A stretch of DNA of 64,000 nucleotides from Comamonadaceae bacterium (GCA_947447355.1 CANFJF010000008.1:18694-82693), one strand, 5' to 3'; numbered from the stretch's first letter, positions 9,192 to 19,665 are shown. Notes: a model not told the origin generated them from the letters alone. Program-made: numbers and translations.

Positions 9192-9839
9192 TCAAGGTGC
9201 CAGTCGCTCGCGCAACCAGCCGCTGTCTCGCGGCGTATAGCGCAGGCGGTCATGCAAGCGGCTGGGCCGGCCTTGCCAAAATTCCCAGCGCTCCGGCAGC
9301 AGTCGATAGCCGCCCCAATGCGGTGGCCTTGGTGGTTGCAGCAAAAACTTCGCCGCGTACTTGGCCGCATTCGCCACCAACACTGCGCGCCCTGAAATCA
9401 CCTGACTTTGCGGGCTGGCCCACGCGCCTATCCGGGAGTCCAGTGGCCGGCTGTTGAAGTAATCGTCACTTTCTTGTTCCGCGATTTTTTCAACCCGACC
9501 TTCGATGCGCACGACCCGCTCCAGCTCAACCCAATGGAACTGCAAAGCCGCCTGCGGATTGGCCGCCAGTTGCTGGCCTTTGCGGCTGTCGTAATTGGTG
9601 AACCAGACAATACCGCGCGGATCTAGAGCCTTGACCAGCACAATCCGCGTTGACGGCCGTTGCTGGCTGTCGACCGTGGCCAAGGTCATGGCGTTCGGCT
9701 CAGGCACTTGCGCACTGATGGCTTGGTCCAGCCATAGGCTGAACTGTTGCTGCGGGTCGGCGTGCGAGGCGGTTTCGTGCAGCTCGGCACTCTCGTAGCT
9801 TTTTCGCAGGTCGGCCAGAGGAAGGGGAGGACGGGTCAT
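9192..9839 (-). CDS. pdxH: Pyridoxamine/pyridoxine 5'-phosphate oxidase
   Basis: This FMN enzyme makes pyridoxal 5'-phosphate. Signature segments are present: [39 protein letters not shown], and a C-terminus ending with [20 protein letters not shown]. Length is 215 residues from ATG 9839. An upstream ATG at 9866 would add 9 residues (MNEAVTIVF) not expected in the family. It converges with folK across 30 bases. Internal blocks RIEGRVEKI and [16 protein letters not shown] complete the fold. Confidence 0.95.
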   Translation of the reverse strand: MTRPPLPLADLRKSYESAELHETASHADPQQQFSLWLDQAISAQVPEPNAMTLATVDSQQRPSTRIVLVKALDPRGIVWFTNYDSRKGQQLAANPQAALQFHWVELERVVRIEGRVEKIAEQESDDYFNSRPLDSRIGAWASPQSQVISGRAVLVANAAKYAAKFLLQPPRPPHWGGYRLLPERWEFWQGRPSRLHDRLRYTPRDSGWLRERLAP

Positions 9840-9978
9840 GAACACAATTGTGACCGCTTCATTCAAGCGGGTGGTAAAGGCCAGTCAACTCCCGGGTCTG
9901 TTGCTTGGGGCCAAGGCTCTTTAGCAGGTGAACGACTATGCTAACTTTCGCTCCTTTCACTCATTCTGGATTTTTTCA

Positions 9979-10443
9979 ATGGCCATCCTTACCGTCAATA
10001 TCAATGGCAAAGACACCCCTGTCAACGCTGATCCTTCGACCCCGATTTTGTGGGCGCTGCGTGACACCCTCGGCATGACCGGCACCAAGTTCGGCTGCGG
10101 CGTCGCCATGTGCGGTGCATGCACCGTGCACCTGAATGGCTCGGCCATTCGCTCTTGCGTGACGCCGCTGTCGGCCGCGGTGGGTCAAAAAATCACCACC
10201 ATCGAAGCGCTGGCCAGCGACCGCACCGGCAAGGCCGTGCAAGACGCATGGGTCAAGCACGACGTCGCCCAGTGCGGCTATTGCCAAAGCGGCCAAGTCA
10301 TGAGCGCCACCGCCTTGCTCAAGACCAACACCAAACCCACGGACGCTGACATCGACGCGGCCATGGCCGGCAACATTTGCCGCTGCGGCACATACGTGCG
10401 AATCCGCGCCGCCATCAAAGACGCCGCAGTGGCACTGGCTTGA
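9979..10443 (+). CDS. (2Fe-2S)-binding subunit of a molybdenum hydroxylase (IorA-like)
   Basis: A 154-residue electron-transfer subunit with two [2Fe-2S] domains. The plant-type ferredoxin motif CGVAMCGACTVHLNG near residues 40-55 is followed by a helical domain with CGYCQSGQ and ICRCGTY. The start at ATG 9979 (MAILTVNING) matches the family; an upstream in-frame ATG at 9928 adds an unconserved leader. It is followed after 11 bases by the large Mo subunit, and the pair resembles isoquinoline 1-oxidoreductase or the periplasmic aldehyde oxidoreductases. No FAD subunit is present, so electrons probably pass to a cytochrome. Confidence 0.9.
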   Translation: MAILTVNINGKDTPVNADPSTPILWALRDTLGMTGTKFGCGVAMCGACTVHLNGSAIRSCVTPLSAAVGQKITTIEALASDRTGKAVQDAWVKHDVAQCGYCQSGQVMSATALLKTNTKPTDADIDAAMAGNICRCGTYVRIRAAIKDAAVALA

Positions 10444-10454
10444 AAGAAACCTCT

Positions 10455-12761
10455 ATGTACATTCCAACCAATCCAGCCAGCTTGACCGAACAATTGCAAC
10501 AAAGCATGCCTCAGGGCCTGCAAAATATGTTGCGCAAAGCGCAAGGCACGACTGAAGCCGAAGTCAATACAGGCGTCCCGCGCCGTAGCTTTTTAAAGCT
10601 GGCCAGTGCCAGTGGTTTTTCACTCGGCATTTTTCCGGTGTTGGCACAAGCGCAAAGCGCAGCTTCACCAACCGCAACCTCAGCTGTCGCCAACAGCCTG
10701 AAGCCAACACAACAGCCTTCGGCCTTCGTCAGCATTGCGCGTGACGGCGCAGTCATGGTCACCCTCAACCGGCTCGATTTTGGGCAGGGCGTGCAAACCG
10801 GTTTGCCAATGATCCTGGCCGAAGAGCTGGACGCCGACTGGGCCATGGTGCACAGCCAGCACGGCAATGCCGACGCGGCGTATGTCGACCCGGCCATGGG
10901 TGTTCACATCACCGGCGGTTCCGGCTCTATCAAAAATTCATACACCCAGTACCGTGAACTCGGTGCCCGCACACGCGCCATGCTGGTCTCGGCAGCTGCC
11001 GCCCAATGGGGTGTCCCGGCCAGTGACTTGCGCACACAAAAGGGCGTCGTCATCGGCCCCGGTGGCAAACGCCTGAGCTATGGTGAACTGGCGCAAGCCG
11101 CGATGGCCCTTCCCGTGCCCGAAAAAGTCACGCTCAAAGACCCGAGTCAATTCCGCATCATTGGTCAGCCCACAGGCCGACTCGATGCACGGGCAAAATC
11201 CACCGGCACGCAGGACTATGGCATTGACGTGCGTCTGCCCGGCATGCTGACGGCGGTGATCGCGCGTCCGCCGGTGTTTGGCGGCAAGGTCGCTTCAGTT
11301 GACGATGCAGCGGCTCTCGCTATTGCTGGCGTCAAGGCTGTGCTGCGTGTGCCCCTGGACCGCGGCGGCGAAGGCGTTGCCGTGGTGGCCGAAGGTTACT
11401 GGGCGGCCAAGCAAGGCCGTGATGCGCTGAAGGTCACTTGGCAGACCGACAAGGTCGGTAAAGTCGACAGCGTCAAGCAACTTGCCAACTACCGCGCGCT
11501 GGCTAAAACGACCGGGGCGATTCATCTGAGTGCAGACGTCAGCCCGCTCGCCGCGGCACCGAAAAAAATCAGCGCTGAGTTTGTCTTTCCTTACCTCGCG
11601 CATGCGCCTATGGAACCTCTGAATTGCACGGTGCAAGTCAGCGGCCAAGGCGCCAATGCCAAGGCTGAACTGTGGGTCGGCACGCAGATGCCGGGCTTTG
11701 ACGCCTTGGCTGCGGCCAAGGTCTTGGGACTGCAGCCAAAGAATGTCACCATGCATGTGCAAATGGCCGGGGGTGGTTTTGGTCGTCGCGCTATTCCAAG
11801 CAGTGAATACGTTTTTGAAGCTTGTGGCATTGCCAAAGCGGCGAACGCTGCCGGATTGAACGTTGCGGTGCGTACGCTATGGAGCCGCGAGGACGACATC
11901 AAAGGCGGCTATTACCGTCCGATGCATGTGCACCACGCTGAGCTCGGTTTTGATGCGCAAGGCAAGATTCTGGCTTGGGACCACGTCATCGTCGGTCAAT
12001 CCATTGCCGCCGGGACACCCTTCGAAGGCTTCATGATCAAGAACGGCGTCGACAGCACCATGGTCGAAGGCATGAAAGGGCCATATGACGTGCCGATGCG
12101 TTTGTCGGCGCATCATCCAGCTGACAATGTACCGGTCTTGTGGTGGCGCAGTGTGGGATCAACCCACACCGCTTACGTCATGGAAACCTTGATCGACGAA
12201 GTCGCCCGCAGCACCGGGCAAGATCCGGTGGCTTACCGCATGAAACAGTACGGCACCAAGCATCCGCGCCATGCCGCCGCGCTGCAGTTGGCCGTCAGCA
12301 AATCCGGTTATGGCCAGCGTAAGCTGGCAGAAGGTCGCGCTTGGGGCGTGGCGGTGCACGAGTCTTTCGATACCGTGGTGGCTTATGTTGTCGAGGCCTC
12401 GGTCAAAGACAAAACACCTGTCCTGCACAGCGTCACGGCTGGCGTGCATTGCAATCTGGCCATCAACCCGACCAGCATCGAGGCGCAGATTCAAGGCGCC
12501 GCTTTGATGGGCTTGTCGATGTGCCTGCCCGGTGCGGCCATCACCTTGAAAGACGGCGTGGTTGAGCAAAGCAACTTCGGTGACTTTCCGGTGCCGCGCA
12601 TCACCGACATGCCTTCGATGGCTGTCTTCATCGTGCCAAGTGCAGACTCTCCAACCGGCTTGGGCGAACCCGGTTTGCCGCCGCTGGCACCGGCTTTTGC
12701 CAACGCCGTCGCTGTGTTGACCGGCAAGACCCAGCGCGAGTTGCCCTTTAAATTGAGTTGA
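10455..12761 (+). CDS. Molybdopterin-binding subunit, xanthine-dehydrogenase family (IorB-like), Tat-exported
   Basis: The 768-residue catalytic subunit of a molybdenum hydroxylase or aldehyde oxidoreductase. A twin-arginine signal (PRRSFLKLASASGFSLG, about residues 40-57) points to periplasmic action. Later segments match the IorB family: LDFGQGVQTGLPMILAEELD, a GGGFGRRA molybdopterin loop, and EPGLPPLAPAFANAVAVLTG with the conserved C-terminal Glu. ATG 10455 is chosen because upstream codons overlap the small subunit in another frame. Substrate is unknown (N-heterocycle or aldehyde). It converges with the ChaC-like gene and overlaps it by 14 bases. Confidence 0.9.
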   Translation: MYIPTNPASLTEQLQQSMPQGLQNMLRKAQGTTEAEVNTGVPRRSFLKLASASGFSLGIFPVLAQAQSAASPTATSAVANSLKPTQQPSAFVSIARDGAVMVTLNRLDFGQGVQTGLPMILAEELDADWAMVHSQHGNADAAYVDPAMGVHITGGSGSIKNSYTQYRELGARTRAMLVSAAAAQWGVPASDLRTQKGVVIGPGGKRLSYGELAQAAMALPVPEKVTLKDPSQFRIIGQPTGRLDARAKSTGTQDYGIDVRLPGMLTAVIARPPVFGGKVASVDDAAALAIAGVKAVLRVPLDRGGEGVAVVAEGYWAAKQGRDALKVTWQTDKVGKVDSVKQLANYRALAKTTGAIHLSADVSPLAAAPKKISAEFVFPYLAHAPMEPLNCTVQVSGQGANAKAELWVGTQMPGFDALAAAKVLGLQPKNVTMHVQMAGGGFGRRAIPSSEYVFEACGIAKAANAAGLNVAVRTLWSREDDIKGGYYRPMHVHHAELGFDAQGKILAWDHVIVGQSIAAGTPFEGFMIKNGVDSTMVEGMKGPYDVPMRLSAHHPADNVPVLWWRSVGSTHTAYVMETLIDEVARSTGQDPVAYRMKQYGTKHPRHAAALQLAVSKSGYGQRKLAEGRAWGVAVHESFDTVVAYVVEASVKDKTPVLHSVTAGVHCNLAINPTSIEAQIQGAALMGLSMCLPGAAITLKDGVVEQSNFGDFPVPRITDMPSMAVFIVPSADSPTGLGEPGLPPLAPAFANAVAVLTGKTQRELPFKLS

Positions 12762-13341
12762 TCAGTTTGGCCAGCGCGGTGTCATGGATGCCGATGCGCT
12801 GCAAGCTCTCCAGAGTTTGCAGGGCATAGTCACGTGTGCTGCCGTAGCGGCCTATTGCGTCGGCAAAAATTTGTCTGTAATGCGCTGGGCTGAGTTCCCC
12901 GGTGAAGTTGGGGCTGCGCCTAGACAGCGTAAAAGCCAGCGCCGGCACCTGACCTTGATGTGTCTCGCAACGCAGCGTGCGCGCGTCATACACGCCAGTG
13001 GGCATTTCGCGCAGCCAGAGCTTGCTCACCACAGCCGCGACTTCTTGCCGGGGCACGCGGTAGGCCACGCCTTTGCAAGTGCCACCCGACAACAGCGCAA
13101 ACACCAAGCCCGGCGCAGCGGGCGTGCCGCGGTTGACGCGGCTCCACATTTTCAAGGCGCGGTGCCAGCCGTGCAGCTTGGCCGGACGTTGTTCGGAAAA
13201 TTCAAAATCCGGCCGCCAGATCAGTGAGGCGTAAGCAAAAATCCAGAGGTCTTCTCGGCCCCCCCAGTGCTGTAAAAAATTCGCCAGCATCGCGGCGGGG
13301 TCGCGCGTGGCTTCAAGTTGAGCGTGCGGGGGATTTTTCAC
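12748..13341 (-). CDS. ChaC-like gamma-glutamylcyclotransferase
   Basis: A 197-residue protein of the gamma-glutamylcyclotransferase fold, which in the ChaC group cleaves glutathione to 5-oxoproline and Cys-Gly. The substrate-binding loop reads FAYASLIWRPDF (family YGSLxW, here Ala for Gly, a common variant). GLVFALLSGGTCKGVAYRV follows, and the C-terminus has a YLxxT-like helical segment. Start is ATG 13341. The 3' end overlaps iorB-like codons on the other strand. It is divergent from edd. Role in glutathione turnover is inferred from family membership. Confidence 0.85.
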   Translation of the reverse strand: MKNPPHAQLEATRDPAAMLANFLQHWGGREDLWIFAYASLIWRPDFEFSEQRPAKLHGWHRALKMWSRVNRGTPAAPGLVFALLSGGTCKGVAYRVPRQEVAAVVSKLWLREMPTGVYDARTLRCETHQGQVPALAFTLSRRSPNFTGELSPAHYRQIFADAIGRYGSTRDYALQTLESLQRIGIHDTALAKLINSI

Positions 13342-13463
13342 AACTGAACTTTACAGTGAATTGTCGCGGTTTTTGGCATTTTTCGGAGCTGCTTTGGTAA
13401 CCACTTTGTTCCTGCGGCCTGTCCAGCGGCGGCTTAAGGAAGTAGGATGGAAGGAGTAATAAA

Positions 13464-15398
13464 GTGCCCACTTCATTTTCACGAACTTTGGAATTCATGA
13501 CTCTACATTCGACCGTCGCCGACGTTACCGAGCAGATCCGCGAACGCAGCCGCGTTTCCCGCAGCGCCTATCTGAAGCGGCTTGACGGTGCGGCCACACG
13601 CGCTGTCAATGCTGAACGCATGGGTTGCAGCAATGTGGCTCACGCCGTGGCCGGCATGCCGCTGGACGACCGTTTCAAAGTTGTCACCGAGCGCCGCCCC
13701 AACATCGGCATCGTCACCGCTTACAACGACATGTTGTCTGCCCACACGCCGATGCAAACCTATCCTGACCTGATCAAGCGCGAGGCGCGCTTGCATGGCG
13801 CTGCGGCTCAAGTCGCCGGTGGCGTTCCGGCCATGTGCGATGGCGTGACTCAAGGCACGACCGGCATGGAGCTGAGTCTGTTCAGCCGCGACGTCATCGC
13901 CATGGCGACTGCTGTCGCCTTGAGCCACGACATGTTTGACGGTGCGCTGATGCTCGGTGTTTGCGACAAGATCGTGCCGGGCCTGTTGATTGGTGCGCTG
14001 CATTTTGGTCATTTGCCGACGGTGTTTGTGCCCGCTGGCCCGATGCCAACGGGTCTACCCAACAAAGAAAAAGTCCGCGTCCGCGAACTGGTGGCGCAGG
14101 GTCTGGCAGGCCGCGATGTGCTGATGGACGCCGAACTCAAGTCGTACCACAGCCCCGGTACCTGCACGTTCTACGGCACTGCCAACAGCAACCAGATGCT
14201 GCTCGAGGCGATGGGCCTGCAAGTGCCTGGTACGTCGTTCGTGGCCCCCGGCGGTGACCTGCGTGACGAGTTGACCCGCGAAGCTGCGCGCACGGTGCTG
14301 GGCAAAGCCACTAAAGCTGCGTTATTTTCCGACGGGCCGCCCCTAGGAAAAATGGCCCACTCGGGGGGCAGCGCAGCACACAGAGTGGCAAGCGTGGGGG
14401 CCAAGTGTCCACCCATTGGCCGGGTCGTAGATGAGCGCGCCATCGTCAACGCGATGGTCGCGCTGCTGGCCACCGGCGGCTCAACCAACCACCTGATTCA
14501 TTGGGTTGCCGTGGCGCATTCGGCCGGCATCCAAATCAACTGGGACGATTTTTCAAAGCTGTCAGACGTCGTGCCTTTGTTGACGCATGTTTATCCCAAC
14601 GGCAGCGCCGATGTGAACCAGTTCCAAGCCGCGGGCGGCACGGGTTTTGTGATTCGAGAACTGCTCAATGGCGGCTTCATGCACGAGGACGTGTTGACGG
14701 TACGCCCAGGCGGCATCCGTGAATACACGGGTGAACCGGCGCTGGTTGACGGCGCGCTGGCTTGGCATCATGTCGATGCCTCCAAAGACGAGACGATTGT
14801 TCGGCCAGCCAGTCAGCCCTTCAGCGCGACCGGTGGACTCAAGTTGCTGCAAGGCAATCTCGGCCGCAGCGTCATCAAGGTCTCGGCGGTTCCGGAAGAC
14901 CGTCATGTGATTGAAGCGCCAGCCCGTGTTTTTGATTCACAGGAAGACCTGCACACCGCCTTTAACGCTGGCGAGCTAGACCGCGATGTGATTTGCGTGG
15001 TGCGCTGGCAAGGACCGCAAGCCAACGGCATGCCTGAGCTGCACAAGCTCACGCCGCCCTTGTCGGTGTTGCAGGGCAAGGGTTTCAAAGTGGCGCTGGT
15101 GACCGACGGCCGCATGAGCGGTGCTTCGGGCAAGGTGCCCGCTGCCATCCATGTCTCGCCCGAGGCAGCCTCAGGTGGCCCGTTGGCGAAAGTCCGGGAC
15201 GGCGACCTGATCTTGCTCAACAGCCTGACCGGCGAGTTGCGCGTGTTGCTGAGCGATGCTGATTGGGCCGCACGACCTGTCGCCGAGATGCCGGAGACGC
15301 TGCGCGACAGCAATGCGTTGGGTATGGGGCGTGAACTGTTTTCCGGCATGCGCAGACAGGCGTTGACAGCAGAAGAAGGAGCCATGTCATGGTTGTGA
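13464..15398 (+). CDS. edd: 6-phosphogluconate dehydratase
   Basis: The first enzyme of the Entner-Doudoroff branch; it dehydrates 6-phosphogluconate to KDPG using an Fe-S cluster. Signature segments include [46 protein letters not shown] and [22 protein letters not shown] at 13451-13456 lies 7 bases before a GTG at 13464, which supports that start (644 residues). Homologues usually begin near the ATG at 13497 ([10 protein letters not shown]), so the 11 extra residues may be local. The stop overlaps the eda start by 10 bases. Confidence 0.95.
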   Translation: MPTSFSRTLEFMTLHSTVADVTEQIRERSRVSRSAYLKRLDGAATRAVNAERMGCSNVAHAVAGMPLDDRFKVVTERRPNIGIVTAYNDMLSAHTPMQTYPDLIKREARLHGAAAQVAGGVPAMCDGVTQGTTGMELSLFSRDVIAMATAVALSHDMFDGALMLGVCDKIVPGLLIGALHFGHLPTVFVPAGPMPTGLPNKEKVRVRELVAQGLAGRDVLMDAELKSYHSPGTCTFYGTANSNQMLLEAMGLQVPGTSFVAPGGDLRDELTREAARTVLGKATKAALFSDGPPLGKMAHSGGSAAHRVASVGAKCPPIGRVVDERAIVNAMVALLATGGSTNHLIHWVAVAHSAGIQINWDDFSKLSDVVPLLTHVYPNGSADVNQFQAAGGTGFVIRELLNGGFMHEDVLTVRPGGIREYTGEPALVDGALAWHHVDASKDETIVRPASQPFSATGGLKLLQGNLGRSVIKVSAVPEDRHVIEAPARVFDSQEDLHTAFNAGELDRDVICVVRWQGPQANGMPELHKLTPPLSVLQGKGFKVALVTDGRMSGASGKVPAAIHVSPEAASGGPLAKVRDGDLILLNSLTGELRVLLSDADWAARPVAEMPETLRDSNALGMGRELFSGMRRQALTAEEGAMSWL

Positions 15399-16048
15399 AC
15401 AAGACTGAACTCAGCCGCTTGACGGCCCTGCAGGTGATGCAAGACGCTGCCGTCATTCCGGTCATCGTGCTAAACGATGTCGCCCACGCTGTGCCGCTGG
15501 CACGTGCGCTGGTGGCCGGTGGTATTCGTATGCTGGAAGTCACCTTGCGCACGCCGCAAGGTTTGGCCTCTATCGAAGCCATTGCCCGTGAAGTGCCGGA
15601 AGCGGTGGTTGGTGCTGGTACCGCCCGCAGTGCCGCTGATGTGATGGCTTGTTCCATGGCCGGTGCGCGTTTTATCGTCAGCCCGGGCTACACGCACTCG
15701 CTGGGGCAAGCTTGCCGCGACACCGATTTGCCTTTGTTGCCAGGCGTCGCCACCGGCAGCGAGATCATGTCCGCGCAAGAAGACGGCTTGACCGAGCTTA
15801 AGTTTTTCCCGGCCATGCAAGCCGGCGGTCCTGCCATGCTGAAAGCTTGGGGTGGACCTTTTGGCGACGTGAAGTTTTGTCCAACCGGTGGCGTCAGCTT
15901 GGCCAATGCCGCTGAGTTCTTAGCCCTCAGCAACGTGGTCTGCATTGGTGGTTCTTGGCTGACACCTGCTGATGCCGTGGCCCAAGGCGATTGGGCAAGA
16001 ATCACAGCGCTGGCGCTTGAAGCCAGTCAGCTAAAACGCGGCAGCTGA
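15389..16048 (+). CDS. eda: KDPG/KHG aldolase
   Basis: The 219-residue class I aldolase splits KDPG into pyruvate and glyceraldehyde 3-phosphate and also acts on 2-keto-4-hydroxyglutarate. Diagnostic features are [32 protein letters not shown] with the active-site Glu, [11 protein letters not shown], and [16 protein letters not shown] with the Schiff-base Lys. CPTGGV completes the phosphate site. It starts inside the last codons of edd, so the two Entner-Doudoroff enzymes are translationally coupled. A palindromic repeat cluster follows directly and may shape the 3' end of the transcript. Confidence 0.95.
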   Translation: MVVNKTELSRLTALQVMQDAAVIPVIVLNDVAHAVPLARALVAGGIRMLEVTLRTPQGLASIEAIAREVPEAVVGAGTARSAADVMACSMAGARFIVSPGYTHSLGQACRDTDLPLLPGVATGSEIMSAQEDGLTELKFFPAMQAGGPAMLKAWGGPFGDVKFCPTGGVSLANAAEFLALSNVVCIGGSWLTPADAVAQGDWARITALALEASQLKRGS

Positions 16049-16062
16049 GGCAACCCCACCGC

Positions 16063-16274
16063 CGTCATGGCGAGCGGAGCGCAGCCATCCATCATGGATG
16101 GTGCGCGGTCATGGATGGCCGCGCTACGCTCGCCAAGACGGGTCCTTTCCATGAACATATGGTTTTTATCCCGCCGGCCATGACAAACCCCCTCCCGTCA
16201 TGGCGAGCGAAGCGCGGCCATCCATGGCTTCGAATTCGGGCTTCTGGACTGCCGCGCTACGCTCGCAATGACGG
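16063..16274. repeat. Palindromic repeat cluster (family 1) with the composite 139-bp-type element
   Basis: Between eda and gloA lie arms of the type CGTCATGGCGAGCG and complementary GCGCTACGCTCGCAATGACG. Between them is the spacer CATGAACATATGGTTTTTATC, then a GACAAACCCCCTCCCGTCATGG junction. The same spacer links the tandem units at the right end of the window (63.65-64.0 kb), so this is a dispersed copy of that composite unit. No coding capacity is claimed; the short frames here are repeat-encoded. Confidence 0.85.
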
Positions 16275-16305
16275 ATTTAGAAACTTCCGTGTAACGGCGT
16301 GTCGA

Positions 16306-16716
16306 TCAGCGCAAGCCAGCGCCGTCGGCATCTTCCTTGCGCTCAATGAGTTCGATTTTGTAGCCGTCCGGATCCGTCACAAACGCAATCACTGTCTTGC
16401 CCCCCTTGACCGGGCCGGCCTCACGCGTGACATTGCCACCTGAGGCTTTGATCTTCTCGCAGGCCGCGTAGGCGTCTGGCACGCCGAGGGCGATGTGACC
16501 GTAGGCTGTGCCCATTTCATATTGGTCAATGCCGTGGTTGTACGTCAGTTCCAGTTCGGCATGGTCCGGGTTGCTGCCGTAACCGAGGAAAGCCAAGCTG
16601 TATTTGTACTCAGGGTTCTCTGAAGTACGCAGCAGTTTCATGCCCAGGATTTCGGTGTAAAAATCGATCGAGCGTTGCAGGTTGCCGACACGCAGCATGG
16701 TGTGAAGAAGTCGCAT
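16306..16716 (-). CDS. gloA: Lactoylglutathione lyase (glyoxalase I)
   Basis: The 136-residue metal-dependent enzyme isomerises the methylglyoxal-glutathione hemithioacetal to S-lactoylglutathione. It starts [20 protein letters not shown] with the first metal ligand His5. Ligand segments [19 protein letters not shown] and YKIELIER follow, in the spacing of Ni/Co-type bacterial GloA. ATG 16716 is preceded by AGGAG at the right distance; an upstream frame start at 16749 lacks this. It is divergent from a glycerophosphodiesterase gene. Confidence 0.95.
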   Translation of the reverse strand: MRLLHTMLRVGNLQRSIDFYTEILGMKLLRTSENPEYKYSLAFLGYGSNPDHAELELTYNHGIDQYEMGTAYGHIALGVPDAYAACEKIKASGGNVTREAGPVKGGKTVIAFVTDPDGYKIELIERKEDADGAGLR

Positions 16717-16814
16717 GGGGGAGCTCCTGAAAAAAGTGTAAAAAATCAACGCAAAACATGCACACTCAACAATTGTGCGGCAAGCTGCTTTGTCTGTGCT
16801 TTTGAACGGATGTT

Positions 16815-17777
16815 ATGAAAATCTTAGAAATTCTGGTGTGGGCACTGCTCTGCCTGTCAGGGGCTGCACAAGCGTTTGATCTGCAAGCCCACCGCGGAGG
16901 TCGTGGTCTGCATCCTGAAAACACACTGACCGCGTTTGAGTCTGCCGCGCGTCTCGGCGTCCATACGTTGGAGTTGGATGTTGGCATCACTGCGGATGGC
17001 GTGCCGGTGGTGTCACACGACAGCGCGCTTAACCCGCTTTTGGCGCGTGACGCCCGCGGCGAGTGGTTGTCCTCGCCAAGACCGCTGATCCATTCGATGA
17101 CGCTCAAGCAACTGCAAACGTATGACGTTGGGCGACTTCAACCGGGCAGTGTTTATGCACGCGAATTCATGCTGCAGCAAGCGGCCGATGGTGAGCGTGT
17201 GCCGACTTTGGCGGCTGTTTTTGAGCGTGTCAAAGCGCTGGGCTCCGGCCACTTGAACTTCAATATTGAAACCAAGTTGAACCCGAATGCCCCTGGCGAC
17301 ACCTTGCTCCCTGAGCCTTTTGTGCGTGCTGTGCTGGCGGTCATTCGACAAGCCGGTATGACAGAGCGGGTGATGTTGCAAAGTTTTGACTGGCGCACGC
17401 TGGACATCGTGCGCCAACTTGCACCCGACATTCGGATTGCCTACCTGACAGGTACGCCACCGGTGGCGGGTAGTCCGAACGAAGCACTCTGGACTGCTGG
17501 TCACAGGCTCAGCGCGCATGACGGTTCTACGCCGAAACTGGTGCGCGCTGCGGCAGGTTCTGCCAAGGGCGTGACTTGGTCACCGCATTGGCGACAGTTG
17601 GACCTTGCTCAGCTGAAACAGGCCCACGCTTTGGGTTTATCGGTGGTGCCATGGACGGTGAATGAGCGCGCCGACATGCAACGGCTGATGGACTGGGGCG
17701 TTGACGGACTCATCACCGATTACCCGGATCGCTTGCGCGAAGAGATGGCTGCGCGCGGGATGGCCCTGCCGCGTTAA
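16815..17777 (+). CDS. Secreted glycerophosphodiester phosphodiesterase
   Basis: A 320-residue GDPD-family enzyme hydrolysing glycerophosphodiesters to glycerol 3-phosphate and an alcohol. An N-terminal Sec signal (LEILVWALLCLSGAAQA, about residues 4-20) predicts a periplasmic location. The catalytic region reads AHRGGRGLHPENTLTAFESA, then LELDVGITADGVPVVSHD; the TIM-barrel end shows VVPWTVNERADMQRLMDWGVDGLITDYPD. It resembles periplasmic GlpQ in location but is shorter. Its TAA stop overlaps that of the convergent LysR gene. Confidence 0.92.
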   Translation: MKILEILVWALLCLSGAAQAFDLQAHRGGRGLHPENTLTAFESAARLGVHTLELDVGITADGVPVVSHDSALNPLLARDARGEWLSSPRPLIHSMTLKQLQTYDVGRLQPGSVYAREFMLQQAADGERVPTLAAVFERVKALGSGHLNFNIETKLNPNAPGDTLLPEPFVRAVLAVIRQAGMTERVMLQSFDWRTLDIVRQLAPDIRIAYLTGTPPVAGSPNEALWTAGHRLSAHDGSTPKLVRAAAGSAKGVTWSPHWRQLDLAQLKQAHALGLSVVPWTVNERADMQRLMDWGVDGLITDYPDRLREEMAARGMALPR

Positions 17778-18658
17778 CCGAAGTGTTTCATGACCAATTC
17801 GCGCAGCAGCTCGCTGGCATAGCGGCTCAAACGCGTGGCGGGTCTGGCGGCGGGCACGGCCAGCACCAGTTTGTTCCGCATCACTGGGGCATGAATGGCA
17901 GCGACGTGCAGGGGTTGGTCGTACAACCAGGCCTTTACCGCGCTGACCGGAAGGATGGTGTCGACCAGCCCGCGCGCCACCAGCGACAAGACCGTCTGCA
18001 CTGATTCAACTTCGGCCCAGAGGTTCAGCGGCAAGCCGCGCGGTGCTGTGTGCTCCTCGAGCAGTTGCCTGAGGGCATGCGGCCCGCTCGGCATCACCAA
18101 GCTGCGCTGGACCGCGTCGACCAAGCGTATCTTGGCTGGCAAAAGCTTGGCGCTGACCAGCACCATCGGCTCACGCACCAAGGTCTCCAGCTGGAGCTGC
18201 GGCGAATGCGCGGGGTCAAAAATAATCGCCAGATCGGCTCTGCCCGCGACCAGCATTTCACGCAGGCGAATGCTCAAACCTTCGACCACGGTGATCGCCG
18301 CGTCAGGAAATTCTGCGTGAAAACGTTCGACCAAATCTGCCGTGAGCACATGCGCCACGCGCGGTGGCAGGCCCACGGTGAGTCGGCCGCGGGGGCTGAG
18401 TTGGCGCTCCCGCATATCGGCTTGTGCACGCTCGGCTAGATCAAAAATGCCACGCGCATGGGCTAACAGAGCCGACCCGGCTTCGGTGGTGCGTGCGCCA
18501 CGACCGTGGCGTTCCAGTAGGCGTTGGCCGATCTCTTCTTCGAGCAGCAAGACCTGTCGGCTCAGGGCCGGTTGCGACAGATTCAGCGCAGCGGCAGCGC
18601 GGCTGAAACTACCGGCCTCGGCCACTGCTGCAAAATATTGAAGCCGTGTCAGGTCCAC
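17774..18658 (-). CDS. LysR-family transcriptional regulator of the adjacent catabolic operon
   Basis: A 294-residue regulator with an N-terminal winged helix-turn-helix (LTRLQYFAAVAEAGSFSRAA, then LNLSQPALSRQVLLLEEEIGQRLLERHGRG) and a C-terminal periplasmic-binding-protein-like effector domain. It is divergent from the LigI-like operon across 105 bases; this geometry nearly always means the LysR controls the divergent genes. The gap holds an interrupted dyad GTCG...CGAC (18708-18724) around an AT core that could be a LysR site. The effector is unknown but probably a substrate or intermediate of the operon. Confidence 0.92.
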   Translation of the reverse strand: MDLTRLQYFAAVAEAGSFSRAAAALNLSQPALSRQVLLLEEEIGQRLLERHGRGARTTEAGSALLAHARGIFDLAERAQADMRERQLSPRGRLTVGLPPRVAHVLTADLVERFHAEFPDAAITVVEGLSIRLREMLVAGRADLAIIFDPAHSPQLQLETLVREPMVLVSAKLLPAKIRLVDAVQRSLVMPSGPHALRQLLEEHTAPRGLPLNLWAEVESVQTVLSLVARGLVDTILPVSAVKAWLYDQPLHVAAIHAPVMRNKLVLAVPAARPATRLSRYASELLRELVMKHFG

Positions 18659-18763
18659 AACGCACCGTTTGGCTGATAGCAGCTATTTGAAAAAAGCATC
18701 ATTTGAGGTCGCAATTATGCCGACAATTCTTTTATCAACGACACAGATCATTCAAACCACGCC

Positions 18764-19642
18764 ATGACAACAAACACCGACCATCCGATCCTCACGTTCA
18801 ACCCGAATCCATCGGCTCCTAGTCTGAAGTTGCCCGCTGGGGCTTGTGACAGCCATGTGCACGTGTTCGGTCCGGCCGCAATATTTCCGTTTGCAACCAG
18901 CCGAAATTTCACGCCTGCGGATGCCCCTAAGGAAAAACTCTTCGCCTTGCATCACCACCTCGGCATCGAGCGCTGTGTGATCGTTCAATCGGCTGTCCAT
19001 GGCTTTGACAACCGCGCGGTAGAAGATGCGATTCATGCTGGCGGCGGCCATTATCTGGGTGTGGCGCTGGTGCCTGTCAACGTGGCCGACTCAGAGCTCC
19101 AACGCCTCGCTGCGGCGGGCTTTCGGGGCGTGCGTTTCAACTTCATGAAGCACCTGTCCGCAGGTGCGACGCCCGACGAAGTGGCCGCACTCACGCTGCG
19201 ACTCAAACCGCTGAGCCTGCACCTTCAGGTGCATTTTGAAAGCAGCATGATTCACAGTTTGGCCGCAACGTTGTCGCGCAGCGCTGTGCCGGTGGTGATC
19301 GATCACATGGGTCGTGTCGATGCTGCCTTGGGCGCTGATGCTGCTGATTTTGATGCGCTCATGACCCTGCTGCGCAACCCCTTGTTTCATGTCAAGGTCA
19401 GCGGCATTGACCGCATTGACCCGACGCCGCCTTATGGTGACGGTGTTCGCCTCGCTAACTTGCTGGTGCAGACCTTTCCAGATCAATGTGTCTGGGGTAC
19501 TGACTGGCCGCACCCGAACCACACGCATGTGCCTGACGACGGCGTGCTGGTTGACCGGCTGACCGCTATCGCGCCAAGCCCGGAACTGCTGGACAAGTTG
19601 CTGGTGCGCAACCCGCAAGCACTCTATCAATTCACCGCTTAA
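18764..19642 (+). CDS. LigI-like amidohydrolase (2-pyrone-4,6-dicarboxylate lactonase family)
   Basis: A 292-residue amidohydrolase-2 family protein. The N-terminal metal-site-like motif CDSHVHVFGP (about residues 23-32) and a C-terminal WGTDWPHPN carry the expected His and Asp residues; a VVIDHMGRVDAA segment lies between. LigI relatives hydrolyse lactones such as 2-pyrone-4,6-dicarboxylate or act on sulfolactone-like substrates; specificity cannot be assigned. It is the first gene of a seven-gene operon with short gaps, divergent from a LysR regulator. Confidence 0.85.
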   Translation: MTTNTDHPILTFNPNPSAPSLKLPAGACDSHVHVFGPAAIFPFATSRNFTPADAPKEKLFALHHHLGIERCVIVQSAVHGFDNRAVEDAIHAGGGHYLGVALVPVNVADSELQRLAAAGFRGVRFNFMKHLSAGATPDEVAALTLRLKPLSLHLQVHFESSMIHSLAATLSRSAVPVVIDHMGRVDAALGADAADFDALMTLLRNPLFHVKVSGIDRIDPTPPYGDGVRLANLLVQTFPDQCVWGTDWPHPNHTHVPDDGVLVDRLTAIAPSPELLDKLLVRNPQALYQFTA

Positions 19643-19665
19643 AAATTGTCAAGGAACATCACTGA